The position numbers and the translations under genes are program-made. A stretch of 64,000 nucleotides of DNA. It comes from Fasciola hepatica (lineage: Eukaryota > Platyhelminthes > Trematoda > Plagiorchiida > Fasciolidae). A model generated the notes under the pieces. The model made no database searches and was not told where the DNA came from. It saw only the letters and a list, made by a program, of their open reading frames with translations. The stretch spans positions 9,002,501-9,066,500 of the forward strand of contig CANUEZ040000113.1 in assembly GCA_948099385.1 (NCBI GenBank), written 5' to 3'. Positions 24,087-36,800 of this stretch are shown here, piece by piece. How positions within the stretch are numbered: the stretch's first letter is position 1; each line of letters opens with the position of its first letter.

Positions 24087-27000
24087 CCATCCACCGCAAG
24101 TTTGTTGTTGATTCTCCAGGTATGGTATTCTCTAAGTGTATTCTGTTCGAGTTCGCATCTTTCCATCAGGCAGACTTATTGTAGTGGGGAATGCTGAGGT
24201 AAAAGAACGACTAGAATATCAAGGCGAACGGGCGAACCATCCGAGAGCCGTAGACCAAAGAACAGATGGTGGATATGTCGGAGGCTTCTCGAAGCAAACT
24301 GAAGGAGGCATATGGACTAGCATAGAGGAAGCCGCAGGATCTCGGGCAACGAGCAAGATAGCCCAGATGAGGGGTTGTCGATCAACCCGTCACCTGGGAC
24401 AATCGGACCAGCTAAATAGAAATGTCCAAGAGAAGTAAGCTATCGGCCACGGGCAACTGGTCAGAAAGCCGTCGAAGCACTCAAGCAGCAGCAAGAGCGA
24501 TTTTGGTGCCGCGTAGCCTGGAAAAGAGACTACATAAACGATTGTATGTACTTCATGAACGTGACTTGTTTGGCAGTTGAAAAACGAGTGTCCTAGCTTG
24601 TCTTGTCGTCCTCATTACAACATGACAAACAATTCGGAGAAAAAATATTTCTTGTAGATCGGGCTTTTGTTTATCAACGAGGAAAACCACTTCAAGTGAA
24701 TTTTACCTTCATTGGCTCAACATTATACCATATTCAACAATTAGTTAATTAAGGGCTTCTCAAATTCAGGCTAACTTATCACGGTGACCAAGGTCATGCA
24801 ATTTCAGCTGGCCATTGATCGCCGTAGAACTAAAGGTACCACCAGCAATGTCTACTGAATGTTGTGTTTTAGCTCTGCTTTATTACCCACTAATGAAACA
24901 GGGAGCAGGAATTCATCGAGGATAAAAATGATTTGTCCAAATAATTTCGATGTAACCTGTACACCGGTACTTCACCGGGCAAATAGATATCGACTTCAGA
25001 ACACAATCAGGCACATGTTCTGCTGTCTAAGTCGAACAATAAAGCGGTTCCCACCAGGAAGCATAATTTTCCTCCGGGATGTATTTGAGGTTCACTGAAA
25101 TATTCCACAGTGCATCCGACAGAAGCCACCCACTGGACATGCGTTGATCCCGTCAAGGTCATTCTGACGGTAAACAAATCAAGTGATCTTTCGATAAGAC
25201 TAGTCGGTATTGATAGAAGCTTAACTGACAAGACTGCCGAGTGCAGTACACTTTGTTGTCAGAACCTATATCTTAACCCTATCTAGTCGCCAAGACTCCC
25301 GTCAGATCTTGGTTGCGATGAGTCTGCTAAGGTAGGGTTTGTAGACTCGAACGGAATGAAGTCAATGAAACTGGATTACTTCATATTTAGTCGGTCTTTC
25401 TGTCCGGGTCTGAGTACCTCGGAAGGAGTTGTCGGAATGTCTTCAGTTGGTCTGTTCATCTTAGCGGAAACACTATCAGATATTAGTGAACCCGATAATC
25501 TTAACACGATATCATGATTTCTGTTTCCAATCTCTTATTATTAGGTCCACACAGATTTCGGGCAATTTTCTTTCCAGTATTCGGTTTCTCAACTATCTTT
25601 TCCAACCACTCATTCACATCGCAGTACATCACACGACAGAAAATCTACGGTTATCAAGGTTGACGTTATCGGAATTCACCTCTTGAATTTGGATTCAGGT
25701 TCTTGTTTCTCTATTGATGGAGAAAGTTTTCATCTAAGAGGCATAAATAAATTGACCACATTTTCGCATGCTTTTTTGCACTGTTAAGTCATGTCACCCC
25801 TGGAACACGTGATGCCACCATGCATCAGTCTAATCCGTCAAACCGCACAAGCATATCCTTTCGACCCCTCTCGGAAAAATTATTAGTTCGGATGGGAAAA
25901 GCCTAGAAAGAACCACGAAGCATTAATAACGTTAACAGTAGTATTACATCTGAATAGATCAAATTTGGGTTGGTGCAACCACTTGGTTATCAACGGTTTG
26001 GTCTCTGACGGCAAAGAGAAATTGACAGTGATAAAGTATTGAAAATGAAAGTAGATGCATCATAGTTTACCCTAAAAGTAATATGAATAGTATCATGACC
26101 AATAATTCGAAGTGAAAATCAAGAACTTCCTATTTGAAAGTAGTATCCATTCCTCGTCAACCCCCCATTCTCATTGACTGTTGGGGTGAAGAAAAAACCC
26201 CATTCTCGTCCAAAGAAAGAAGCCCACGAAGAACAGATCAGAGAATTTCCGTCATCGTAGCATCTTCTCACAGGTCTACGAAAACAGAAACTCTTAACCG
26301 GATCTCGTGTGATATTACTGCAAACGAAAATATAACAAGTTATTCAAATGATACATTTTTTGACTAATCTCTGACCGAAGATATGAACAACGGTCATTTT
26401 TTTGTGATAGACATTACTGTTGCCGTGAGGCCTACTAGCGCGATGGTTATTGCATTTGAAAGGCCCTTGATAAAGTTTGGAAGAAGAGAATATCCTGAAT
26501 TAGAACAGTGAACTTTGTGGCCTAGCATCCCTTTAGCACTTATTTTCACTTGGCTAGAACTAATACAGCACCAAAAGCTACTTTCCAGAACGAAATCTCG
26601 ATCACACTGTGTTGGAAGTTTTGGGAAGTGATCAACAGCACAATTATCTGAACACACGGTCGATTCTTGTCACAAGCAGGATTGTACTAGCTCAACGGAA
26701 CTGAGATGAAATTATGGAGGTCCCATTTCGTTCGCCTTTACAAGTGTTGAGTTTGTGGTTATCGGCAGCTAGTGGAAGTCTGTGACTTTGATGTCCTCTA
26801 TTTCCGAGCAGATTACGAGATTTATGCTATCAGTCCTAGAGTAGGGGAGTGTGCACACAGCTTACTGGTTATGTAAGTAGTTAATTACTCCATATACAAT
26901 TATGGACAATTGTAGACTGACAACGAACGCGACTATGCCAGACAGACCGAATTCAATGAGGTAAAGGAGGGCATGTGAACCGCGTGATTGCATCCCCTGC

Positions 27001-29526
27001 GGAATAGTGACCTTTTTCAAGTGGACCGAACAGCTATTATGCGCATAAGCATTATTGTAACAGTTGACAGACTTCATCGATGTCCCAGCGAGCGATTTCC
27101 AATAAGCAGCCTTTCTACCCGGAAAGCGGTGTGGATTTATAACACTAGTACTTGCGTCAGACAACACATATTGTGCCATCTTATACAGTTTGTTATCTCC
27201 GAAGTCTTACTATGAATTCAAAATCACAAACCGGTGCTGGCTTTGTAGTTAACACCATCCGTGAGAGACCCCCCGGTTCATGACTATCAGGTCTACCCTA
27301 ATCACCATATTCATCCTCTTGAGATTTACACTTGGTTGTGCGGAGAAGAACAAAGGGAGCAATGAGAGGGTCCTCTTGAACTCAATTTCTTTGATTCTTT
27401 ATGACTGTCTTGACCATCAAGGTATCTGAGAGGTGAATTCGTTATATAAGCGGTCATAGATTTCTAATGAGGCCAATAAAAATCGATCAAAGCAAGCAGA
27501 ACTTCTGCAGTTTCAAACTCCGATGACGTCGATCAGCTTCCTTAGCTACACTATACTATACTATACTATACGCCAATCTTTAAATCACAATGCTGAGCTT
27601 CCAGATGTAATACAATCTAACTTCTCTGGAGTAAGATAACACCCGTTTAACAATTCTGTTCCCGTAAATTTTATCACCCTAATGAGCTGTAACCAGTAGC
27701 ATGCCACGGGGTTGCATTGGAAAACACGGAAAACTAGAGATTATGATCAATTACAAGTCAGACCAAAGAACTGTTGTGCAGTTAGTTGTACATCGCCAAC
27801 CGATTATGTCAATTTGTTCAGTGGGCAAATGGACAGGCTGGGGAAAACAAACAAAACAAATGAACATACAAACAGACAAAGTTTGAATTATAAAGTTTCT
27901 TGCTGAACCGGTCCGGTTTCGTTCATGTCGTAGGAACAGTAGCAATGAGTAGTGAGGAACATCGTGGACTTAGTCCGGTTTGAATCAAGGACTATTTTCT
28001 GTCGATAAAATTGAGTGGGCTTGTGCATGTGCTGGGTGTTGCTATATGCGTTCACATATAAATATATGCATATTTATATTCATGTTCGTATTTCCATATA
28101 AAGTTGTGATGCCTTCATTAGATGGCCTTTATATAATGGTGCTTGGTTTCGGTTAGTTTGAGCGGAAAGTAATATGAACACATAAACATACATGATGATT
28201 GTATATTATGAAAGAGAGAAAGAGACGAAGGTCATGACCAAAGTACGATCACAGGATCAATCACCTGGTCGTGCCGCAATGGAGGTGTTTTGGTTTGGTC
28301 CCTTGAATGTTTAATCCCAAAGTTTTCTGGTGATCGAAGAGGAGATAGTTGTGATGTACAAACATTGAATATATATATAAATATATATGTTCCATCGCAC
28401 AGTCATGCCAGATGGAATATCTGAAGCACTTTGACTCGAGCATGGCCTGGACAACAACCATGAGCAAGTAATCACTGATGATTTCGTGGTTGTGTTGAAG
28501 CTGAGTTTGATGACACTCGAACGAGTTTAATCATCCATGATATTTTAGATTGTTACGCTCATGGCGAACACGGGATGCTGAAGTAGGAATTAGACCGGTA
28601 TTAGTAGCTGTCATATATAGCCAATAGGAGGTGATCGACGATTGGTTTCCGTTTGCAAAGTTGCCCGAATATTGTTCAACTGGAGGTAGGAGTGATGACC
28701 GTGGTTTGGTAAATCTTGACCTGGAGAGTTGTATGGAAAACAAACGTTTGCCGGGGCAATTAAAATGGGAAGGAGAATCAAATATTGAAAAATTCATAGA
28801 GGATACTTCTTAAAATTTTCCTAGAATGAAGCCTAGTTCAGAGAGGGACTAAAAATCCAAAAAACTGTGGAAAGATGCATTGTACAAGTAGTTTTCGATT
28901 CACGAAATTCGACAAAAAGCTATGGCCTGCTCCATTATTTGAACAGGCTAATGACATTGATCTTGGAAACCGGTTAATTGAATCACGTGATTAAAGTAGT
29001 CAGGCATGTTGATGCACAGGGCTGTGATAAGGCTTTGAACTGCTGGATCTGATCATCACGTGTCTGAATATTTACGTCGGGTCCTGGCAACGGACAGACC
29101 CATGACGTCCGTTAATTATGCAAGTATTCAACCAACTGTTTTAGAACCTAAATTTGGCAACAAACTATAGTAATCCACTCACTGCTACAAAAACTTCGCA
29201 TAGGTCTTTCACTTAAGGAGTGTCTATGGAGTCGAAAGACCGTCAGTGAATGAAAGGTTCATATCACAGATTTCTGTGTGCCATTACCATGCTTGAAACC
29301 TTGACAATACCGGCTAATTTTGTTGATAGATCGTGCTCTTCCCCCGATGCAAATGACTCCGTGAGACCTTATTCGTCTCGCCAATCAGAATTTCTGAATC
29401 AAAAATGTCAACTTCCAAGTTTCGAAATGTTTCAAATTAAACGAATTAGTACGGACAATCAGTGTGAAAAACTATCGAAAATATTCATAAATCAGACTGA
29501 ATCGGGCAACCAAACTACAAGCTTAC
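24087..29526. other. Unrecognised DNA; possible place of the missing FoxF terminal exon
   Basis: No clear gene was seen. The last FoxF exon should lie on the minus strand at or below these coordinates, but no frame with a convincing acceptor and FoxF-like C-terminus was found. Short open frames (for example 28531-28797 minus) were examined without a match. Confidence 0.4.
27549..27571. repeat. Short pentanucleotide repeat (ACTAT)n
   Basis: Between four and five tandem copies of ACTAT. Confidence 0.85.
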
Positions 29527-31281
29527 CATGCCGATTGTTGTTCAGCTCACTCACAGACAATGCTTCTGCCTTTTCTCCGCCCGGCTGAAAGATAGAATCG
29601 TCCATTTTCAATTGCAGTTGGTGATTCAAAGTAGTAAGCATAGAACGAGCACATTCTACCGCCGGGTCTTCAGAACCGATTGCCAATAGCCTATCCTCAG
29701 TTATCTGTTGTGTGCTCAATGATCGAACATTCGGAAGGTTTTGTGTATTCTCTGAAGGCGAGTGTTGTGGAATAGGGCCAGGTGATGGTGGTGTCATGTT
29801 TTTACTCTGACGACCATCGTATCTGGTGGGTACGGTCGAGGTCAGTTTGGACACAGTCCATGTGGGATTCACACTGGTCATGGTACACGATCCCACTTGT
29901 GATCCCGGAATGAGACTTTGACCCGTATGTCCAAACGTACCAATAGGACTGGTATCTATCGAATTAATGCATCGATTTTGTCTGGAATCCGCCTGATACG
30001 TCCATCCGGTGTACAGGCACCAATCAGACTCGGGAATCTCGGAAGTGTGCAAATCGGTGTTTGGAAAAACGTGTGAAAGATGTGAGCTAAGATGTGATAA
30101 TGAGCCCATTGTGTCCAATGCAGGGGCACAGCTCAGACCAACTTTTTCGGCGGAATCACGTGAAGAATGAAGCGGTGATTCTACTCCTAGTTCTTGGGGA
30201 CGATCAGAACCCATAGATTGAACAAAACTTGTACGCAGATCATAGGGATAGGATACAGTTGCACCAGGGCTTGTTGTGATTGTTTGATTACTGGAAGACG
30301 AGTTGAACTGTTGTTGTTGTTGTTGTTGTTGTTGTTGCTGTTGTTGTTGTTGTTGTTGTTGTTGTACATAAATCCCCGACGGAATTCCCGCTCCCAAACT
30401 GTGAGCGATTGCAGTTGAACCGAATGTAATGGCGTGATAAATAGAAGGTAATTGATTATAAGTCATGCTTATCGGTGTATCAATGTGCTCCTGTCCGGAC
30501 GAACTGCGATATCTATCGGGCATCTCATTCACAGTATGTGTTGAAGTTGGAGTTAGGGTATTGTTCTCTTGTGTGTAAGTCGAATCAGACCTTGGTAAGA
30601 GATTCGACATTGTGATCAAGGAAGTCGGTAAACTGGTAGCTATAGCTTCTGAAGTATTGGACTGAAATAATGGTTCGGCGGAAGCTGTGGTTTGCTTCGG
30701 TATGACAGATATCATGCCTCCGGAGGACAGCGGGTGAGAGATACCGTTCAGATTGGTTTGCACACTGAACAAGCTGTCCATTGAGGAGGAGGAAGATGGA
30801 CCGATATCTTCGTGCGTCTCTGGCAGTCGCTTCGATGGTAGCGATACACGATGATCAGGTAAACCCATCGCATTCGTGGTCATTCCCAATCCGGATGCCA
30901 ATGGGGGTAGAGGATTTGTAGGGTTTTGTGGAATATGGCCACCACCGGTGGTTGTCATTACACAGTTAGGACTGAGAGCTCGGCTTGTGTTCGGTGGGAC
31001 TAAGAATTGCTGCATTTCTTTTGTGAATTGTGAGTCACCACCGAAAGTCCCCAAACTGATACCGGGAAAGGGGTTCTGTTGAAACTTGTACGATGGATTT
31101 GCATAGGGTAGGTGTACGTAGCCATTTGCTGAGGAAATGTTGGCTGCTACAGCGGCTGCGACTGCACTAGCACACTTACGACGAAATCCGCGTGGCCTCC
31201 TTCGAGAAGCGCCATCTTGAAACATGTATTCCGCGGTTGGATCTATGGTCCAGTAGTGACCTTTACCCGGTCTGCCCATCC
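29527..31281 (-). CDS. foxF: FoxF-type forkhead transcription factor, exon 3 (wing of forkhead domain and C-terminal region)
   Basis: This exon completes codon 731 (Gly) and encodes residues 732-1315 plus one base. It opens with the FoxF signature MGRPGKGHYWTIDP and RRRPRGFRRKC, which together with exon 2 restores the canonical KLPKG-x-GRPGKGHYW junction. The rest is a long Ser/Thr/Pro/Gln-rich tail, likely regulatory, with an Ala-rich segment just after the forkhead domain and a run of about 19 Gln encoded at 30308-30364. The acceptor is CTGACCAACAG immediately above 31281. At the far end there is a consensus donor (CATG, then GTAAGC at 29526), so at least one further exon is expected at lower coordinates. 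I could not identify it, nor the conserved FoxF C-terminus. If that donor is not used, the frame runs 11 more residues to a stop at 29492. Confidence 0.92.
30308..30364 (-). repeat. CAA/CAG repeat encoding polyglutamine in FoxF exon 3
   Basis: About 19 in-frame Gln codons, mostly CAA with a CAG at one end and one inside. It lies between YV and FNSSS. Confidence 0.95.
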
Positions 31282-31391
31282 CTGTTGGTCAGAGGATATA
31301 TTTTTAGGTGAATTTCAATTACAAATGAGTACTAGGAGATTAGATTTGTATATTGTGATTGATCATGCAGTTTCAACTCTCAGCTCGCCAT

Positions 31392-31956
31392 TGAAAGTCG
31401 CAGAAGCACTGTACAGCTGCTTCATCCTTCTCAGGAATCATCAGCATTGCACGTCCACCAAGTCCCTCAACTGGGACTCGAACCCGGGATGAACCATTGT
31501 GAATCGAACACATCAAATGCAACGTTATCCGGGCTGGCTCTCAACAGAATGCTCAACATCTACACTACATGATATAACACCCTTCCGTCACTCGCTTTGA
31601 ACGGTTACTACCCAATTCCCACACAGTGATCGACTCCTGTGATGGGTGACTTCTCTTTAGAGCCTAAGTACAATGGAGGCATTCCGTTATAAACAACGTA
31701 CAGAGCTTCGCTACTGTGTGTATTTGAGTAGTAGGAGATTAGATTTTTATGTAATATGATTCAGCAAGCTTCATACCATGTAGTGTGTAAGTTTAATAAA
31801 CCGTGAGAAGCCAGTCCGAATAGCCTTGTGGTTAGGTGTTTGAATGAAAATTGTTCACCCTGGGTTCCCTGAGTGCCCGTGGTGACTCGGTGGATGTGCC
31901 CATCTGATGATTCCTGAGAAAGATGAAACAGTTGTACAGTGCTCCCATGGTTTTCA
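31392..31956. repeat. 565-bp composite repeat with SINE A units in opposite orientation, copy 1
   Basis: The left end is a minus-oriented SINE A unit (B box GGTTCGAGTCC on the minus strand) and the right end a plus-oriented unit (GTGGTTAGGTGTTTGAATG, then CTCGGTGGATGTGCCC). They are joined by about 250 bp of shared sequence. The left SINE tail appears to continue to about 31322, about 40 bp from the exon 3 acceptor. The block is nearly identical to 49688-50253. Confidence 0.78.
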
Positions 31957-33610
31957 ATGATGAACTGAGCGTTGAAACTTGACGATGAAATCATGCTATA
32001 CGAATTTCACTTAGATGACAATAAAGGAAGTAAACGTAGAAACTGCATAATTTAACTCGAACGTGTTGCTTCAGAATCAGCTTTTGTTTGCAGTACAACT
32101 ACCAGAAGGATCACTTTTCCTCATGGTTCTACTCTCATTCTATAGCCAAAAGCACCAAACTGACAGTACAGGTTGTAAAAAGGAGAATGCGTAAGTCATA
32201 CGCATGAAATGAACTACCGAAAATAGCATGTTAAACTAATGATCGGTAAACTAAATCATATCCAAACCATATAGATTCTTCCATGTCTTAAATCTGCTCC
32301 GTTATAATAAGAGTTTTGTGTGAGTGGTTCTGTAGGTTTCAGTCTGAACGTGAAAAGTTTAAAAGCTCGATCATGTGAACTCGTCGTCTAACAAATACCT
32401 CACGGTGGTACCGAGTTCATACTACCAGCTTCAGGGTCATTTGACCTAATATACTTTCAGGTCGATTTGTTTTAAATATCTTACACCTACGGTTAAACTG
32501 GAAGCGAGCTTGAATTAACTTAACCGGATTTACTCTCACTAGTGATCAATCTCATGCATTTATGTGATTCTGAAATAGTACTAACTTCTTTCATTTCTTA
32601 GGACAAAGCACTACCTATGCGGCTTGTACCAACACTGACGTGGACTGAAATATGCACATCACATTTCCGAGGCATTCTTGAGCGTGATGATCATGATCAT
32701 GAAACTCACTGCATTAACAGGGAAACTCAACATTCGTGGGCCTGTGATTTAGGGTAAAGAGCCACCTTGATGTTAGGTGTGGTAACGCACCCGGTGATCG
32801 CAAATGCCATTACAAGTGGCTACGGAGATGCTGTTCTTGTCTGCCATTCCCTAAAGGTGATTCCATCTCGCCATATCGTACGACCAGTAATCGCACACAC
32901 TACAGGTGGATCCGACTCATCTTCTCCCGTGTTGTAACCTGATGGCACTGACACGCGGTGACAATCCCTATACTGCTACTAAATGCAAGTGCATATAGTT
33001 GTCAGAATGCATAACCTGACCTGAGATGCAAGGGGCGTTGGTAACGACGATCTCAGTCTGAACAGTATGTGTTTGCGTCGGGACCGTTATTCGTGCGTGC
33101 ACTCCTATCACGATGTACGCATGAATAGGTTATTTACCTCAGTCATATCTTCGAACGTATGTGAGTTTGTGCGTGTGTATTCGTGCGTGTATAATATGTA
33201 CATAGACGGAACCAAATGTGAATCTGAACCGCTTACGTTATTGGGTACGGGCATAATTCGGGCGCGTGCTTAAGCACGTTCATATAGAAGACGATGATCT
33301 ACTTGTGCGTATGTGTATGTGTGTAGGCCTTTTCAGCGACGGGAGCACACCAAGTGCTTGAATGTCTGTATTTTCATTTTATGCTTTGTGTGTATACCCT
33401 AAGATTGTCAAGTTTCCTGACAGAGTTTGTGTGCGACAACGCAGACATACAGTATTGGTGAAGCGTAGCGAGCGAACCATGAATCCCTTAAGGTGTGTGA
33501 ACAAGTGCAGTTTCTAGTGCTACTACTAGTGCTACCGCAAACGTCACAACGGTGCTTTGCTGAACAGTGGCACGGGTGCTGGTGGTGGTGAAGATGATAG
33601 TGAAGATAAC

Positions 33611-33625
33611 GATGACGACGACGAC

Positions 33626-33717
<92 letters not shown>
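33611..33717. repeat. GAC/GAT trinucleotide array
   Basis: About 35 units, mostly GAT. All six frames across it are open because of the repeat; none is a gene. Confidence 0.95.
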
Positions 33718-34263
33718 GGGAACTTCCTGTACAGGGCATCGTTTCCGGTCAGTGTTTCTACCCATGGCACTTTGAGACGAAAGCGAAATGTATTCATCGA
33801 AAAGCTGCGCACATGCCCTCGCCCCCCCCCCTCCTTCAATGAGTCTCCCTGGATGGGATGGAGTTTCATAAAAGATGGCGTGAACCGAGTGTGTCGTATC
33901 CTTTCCACTGTGTCATCTCTCCACTCTGACTATCAGGTAGACATGCACGTACTTGCCAGGAGGTGAAGCTCATTCCTGTCGTCCCCGTCCGCCCGCTCCC
34001 ACCCTCGTTCCCTCTGTCGTCCTCCTCTGTCCCGTCAATCAGTGCATCTTACACCAATTCCACTGTAACCTTAAGAATAAACCGTCAACCCGTAATTACA
34101 GTGTAGATTATTGATAGAAAGTATCCTACTTCATAAAATGGGAATACTGATCGGATTTTGGCAAGGACACGTGTTTACAAACATGGGTTACTGGACTGTC
34201 TGTGATTGTTACCCTTGTTATTCCGAACAAGATTAACAGGTTAGGTCTGTTGCGCTATCACCT

Positions 34264-34267
<4 letters not shown>

Positions 34268-34329
<62 letters not shown>
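34268..34329. repeat. TA dinucleotide repeat
   Basis: About 31 uninterrupted TA units in FoxF intron 2. Confidence 0.95.
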
Positions 34330-34332
<3 letters not shown>

Positions 34333-34724
34333 GAATAGCAAAAACAGGTGAAATTCTAACCGAACACCACCGGCCACATTGGAGGTAAACAGCAACCCGC
34401 TATCTTCCCGCTAGTGCTCAGGTTTGGTCTATTGAGAATTAATGTGGCTCTCCGCTCCAACTCTTCGGATGAGGTTGCCATTTCTCCCTGATAATGCAGT
34501 GAACCATTGAGGCTATGGGTTATGCTTCTTTTCATGGCACTCATATTCACGCATCCAATAGAAATGGGTTTCCAATAGTGATTTCAGAGTTGATACTAAA
34601 TGGGAATAAGTGATTTGACCTCTTCCCATCTCCTTAGTACTTGCTACGTAAACTTCAGCAGTAGGCGATTGAAATTGCATGCAAATGACTCTTCGTGCAG
34701 TGTGAACGCTTTAATCCCCATTGA

Positions 34725-34800
34725 CAGGCATAGGAATCGAACTCGAAATGTGTCGTTTAGGGTCACACACGTTACTGCCAGTTGATTCGGGTTTACTCCC
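34725..34800 (-). repeat. Possible degenerate tRNA-derived repeat
   Basis: The minus strand has AGTTCGATTCC (complement at 34733-34743), near the B-box consensus, with a weak A-box-like ACTGGCAGTAACG upstream. There is no closing acceptor stem. Confidence 0.28.
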
Positions 34801-35464
34801 AAAGGTTGGCCTCCCGTCACTACGCGATATTTGCACCCATCCGTCTCCGGTTTTGGACATCGACAACTCGTAACCCATACAATGACTGATGCCAATAGAT
34901 GCGTAGGTAAAATAAGGACATCATACACAAGTCGCACAGCTTGACTACTTAATCAAATTCAGTAGTAGGATGATCAAATTATTTAGCAAATAGTTTATTT
35001 TATTGTGTCCCGGCGGAAATACCCACAGCTTCGTGTTTTGTTTTCTCCATACCTTAGCGTACCATTTACGTCATTTCCAGCCACTGCACAATTTCCACAG
35101 TTACGGTATTAATGACATTAGTTATATAATTCTTTAATATTTACTACTACTCCGTACATCTCATCATACTAGCCAGAAGATGATTTAGCTATGAAAAAAC
35201 AAGCTTTTTCATTATTGCCTTGCTCTCTGACAATCATCGGCGAATATCAGCTTTGCCAATCGCCCCGAAAACTGCTGTTCCCGTTTTATGTGAACTATGG
35301 GAAGCCGGAAGCTCAGGTTGTCTTGTTTTATTAGCTTCTTATCGTGGCAGTTTGATCACGTCGACTTTCACTTGTTTACCGAACTACATGATCACAAGGA
35401 ACGTAGCCCTGGGTTTTCGATATGAATAATGTTGTGCATGGATGATCGGAAAAGATTGTTCAGG

Positions 35465-35560
35465 GAGCAAGTGATCGGACTGGTGGTTATTACCGCTCAA
35501 TGGGTACACGCACCCGGTACTGTCCCGCCCAATCATCCTGATACTTGTACACTCCATAGT
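35465..35560 (+). repeat. Diverged repeat shared with 51990-52085
   Basis: The motif order ACTGGT, GTGGTTATTACCGCTCAA, TACACG, CGGTA and ATCATCCTGATACTTGT parallels GTGGTCATTGCCGCTCAG, TACACGGTAA and TTCATCCTTATATTTGT in the other copy. The family is unknown. Confidence 0.4.
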
Positions 35561-36569
35561 GGGCTCTCTCACCTTGTGATTCTGAAAATGGACTCCTAGT
35601 CCATACACACTTCTTATGGTTCAAATGAAAGTAAGGTGATGAATCTACTGTTGAGTGCTCAACGATATGAATGTTTGGGTAGCAGAGTACCAGGTGCACA
35701 TATCTGATGAGCTGCAACGAAATCGACACAGGTGTTGTAGTTCCGGGAAAATTTTGTCCTGTCAGCTAGATACAATACCGTGTATAAAAACCGAAACTTT
35801 TGGAATGTGTCCTTGTTCTGAGTATTAGCTTTGATTAGCCGACAAAATAACTTTCTGGTTGTAAAAAAGAAATCTTCGTCCATGCACGCTGCTAATGATT
35901 CAAGTGAGATTACAGTGAGAAAAATGTGGCCACGATCCAGTTGATTTGTAATATGGGAAAGTGGTGTGGCAAAAGTCAGTGCGAAAGATAAATTAGGCCC
36001 AGATTTATCCATTTGTGCAACTTTTGCTACTTCCTACGCCCATACATCAGTCAAGGTGTTTGTTCAAGCCATCATACGGCAACTGCACAGATATCACAAT
36101 ACAATGAAAACTGTTAACGGGTGCTACTGATCGCGCCAGGTTGAAATTTCTGTATCAAGGTCATAGAATAATCTAGGTACTATTCTATCATGACAGATCA
36201 AAAAAGGCCTGTATATAAAGCACGGAAATAAGGATAAATGTTTTCGTGGCACAAGATACATCGAAATTTGGTGCATATCATCAAGTAACGGCTTAAGTTT
36301 GACAAATGCTTACAGAATAGCTAACCCCAAAGGACTCTTGGGTAAACCTTATGCAAGATTCGGAGGGTATGCTTTACTTAGTTTATCGATCGCTTCGTCA
36401 GTGGCAACATGAAAACACAACTGATCATCATCAGGTCCCACTACAGAATCCAGAAATCTAGTTCCAACGGACAGATCAATAATAAAGAAGATTGTGAAAA
36501 CATGATACAGATCGAGAAGATTGGTAGGAAAACCGTGCCGATTCCCAACACGAAGCTGAATACATAGCA

Positions 36570-36800
36570 CCATCAAAATTTGTTGCTTATGAGGATCCCC
36601 AAGTATTCAGGTGGGTTCGCTATATTTGAATGGTTCAGTGTTAGATGGCTTTCCACGGAAAGTATTAAACTCTGAATTACTGGAGATGTCTTCACACAGA
36701 ACAACATCGTTTGCGTACACAAAGACGTTGGTAGAAGAACTGGCAGTCGTATAGCGAATGTTAGCGGAAAATAAGCATATGGAAAGAACATCTCATTAGA
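36570..36800 (-). pseudogene. LINE reverse transcriptase fragment (in FoxF intron 2)
   Basis: On the minus strand one frame reads TNVFVYANDVVLCEDISS, resembling the LINE catalytic box YADDVVL with one Asp changed to Asn. A neighbouring frame reads PPEYLGILISNK, resembling the following YLG motif. The spacing fits a jockey/CR1 reverse transcriptase, but a frame change separates the two motifs. No further domains are clear. Confidence 0.5.

Noticed and set aside
24136..24438. Possible second retroelement coding frame beside the 3' LTR
   Set aside because: No Gag, Pol or other motif could be recognised in any frame.
28531..28797. Possible FoxF terminal exon
   Set aside because: It lacks a convincing acceptor in the required phase and shows no FoxF-like C-terminal motif.
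33408..33908. Open frames rich in His, Ser, Asp, Met or Ile
   Set aside because: They arise from the GAT array read in different frames, not from a gene.
35704..35740. CTGATGAG followed by CGAAA, hammerhead-like
   Set aside because: Stem II has only one clear pair, and neither stem I nor stem III can be formed with a proper cleavage site.
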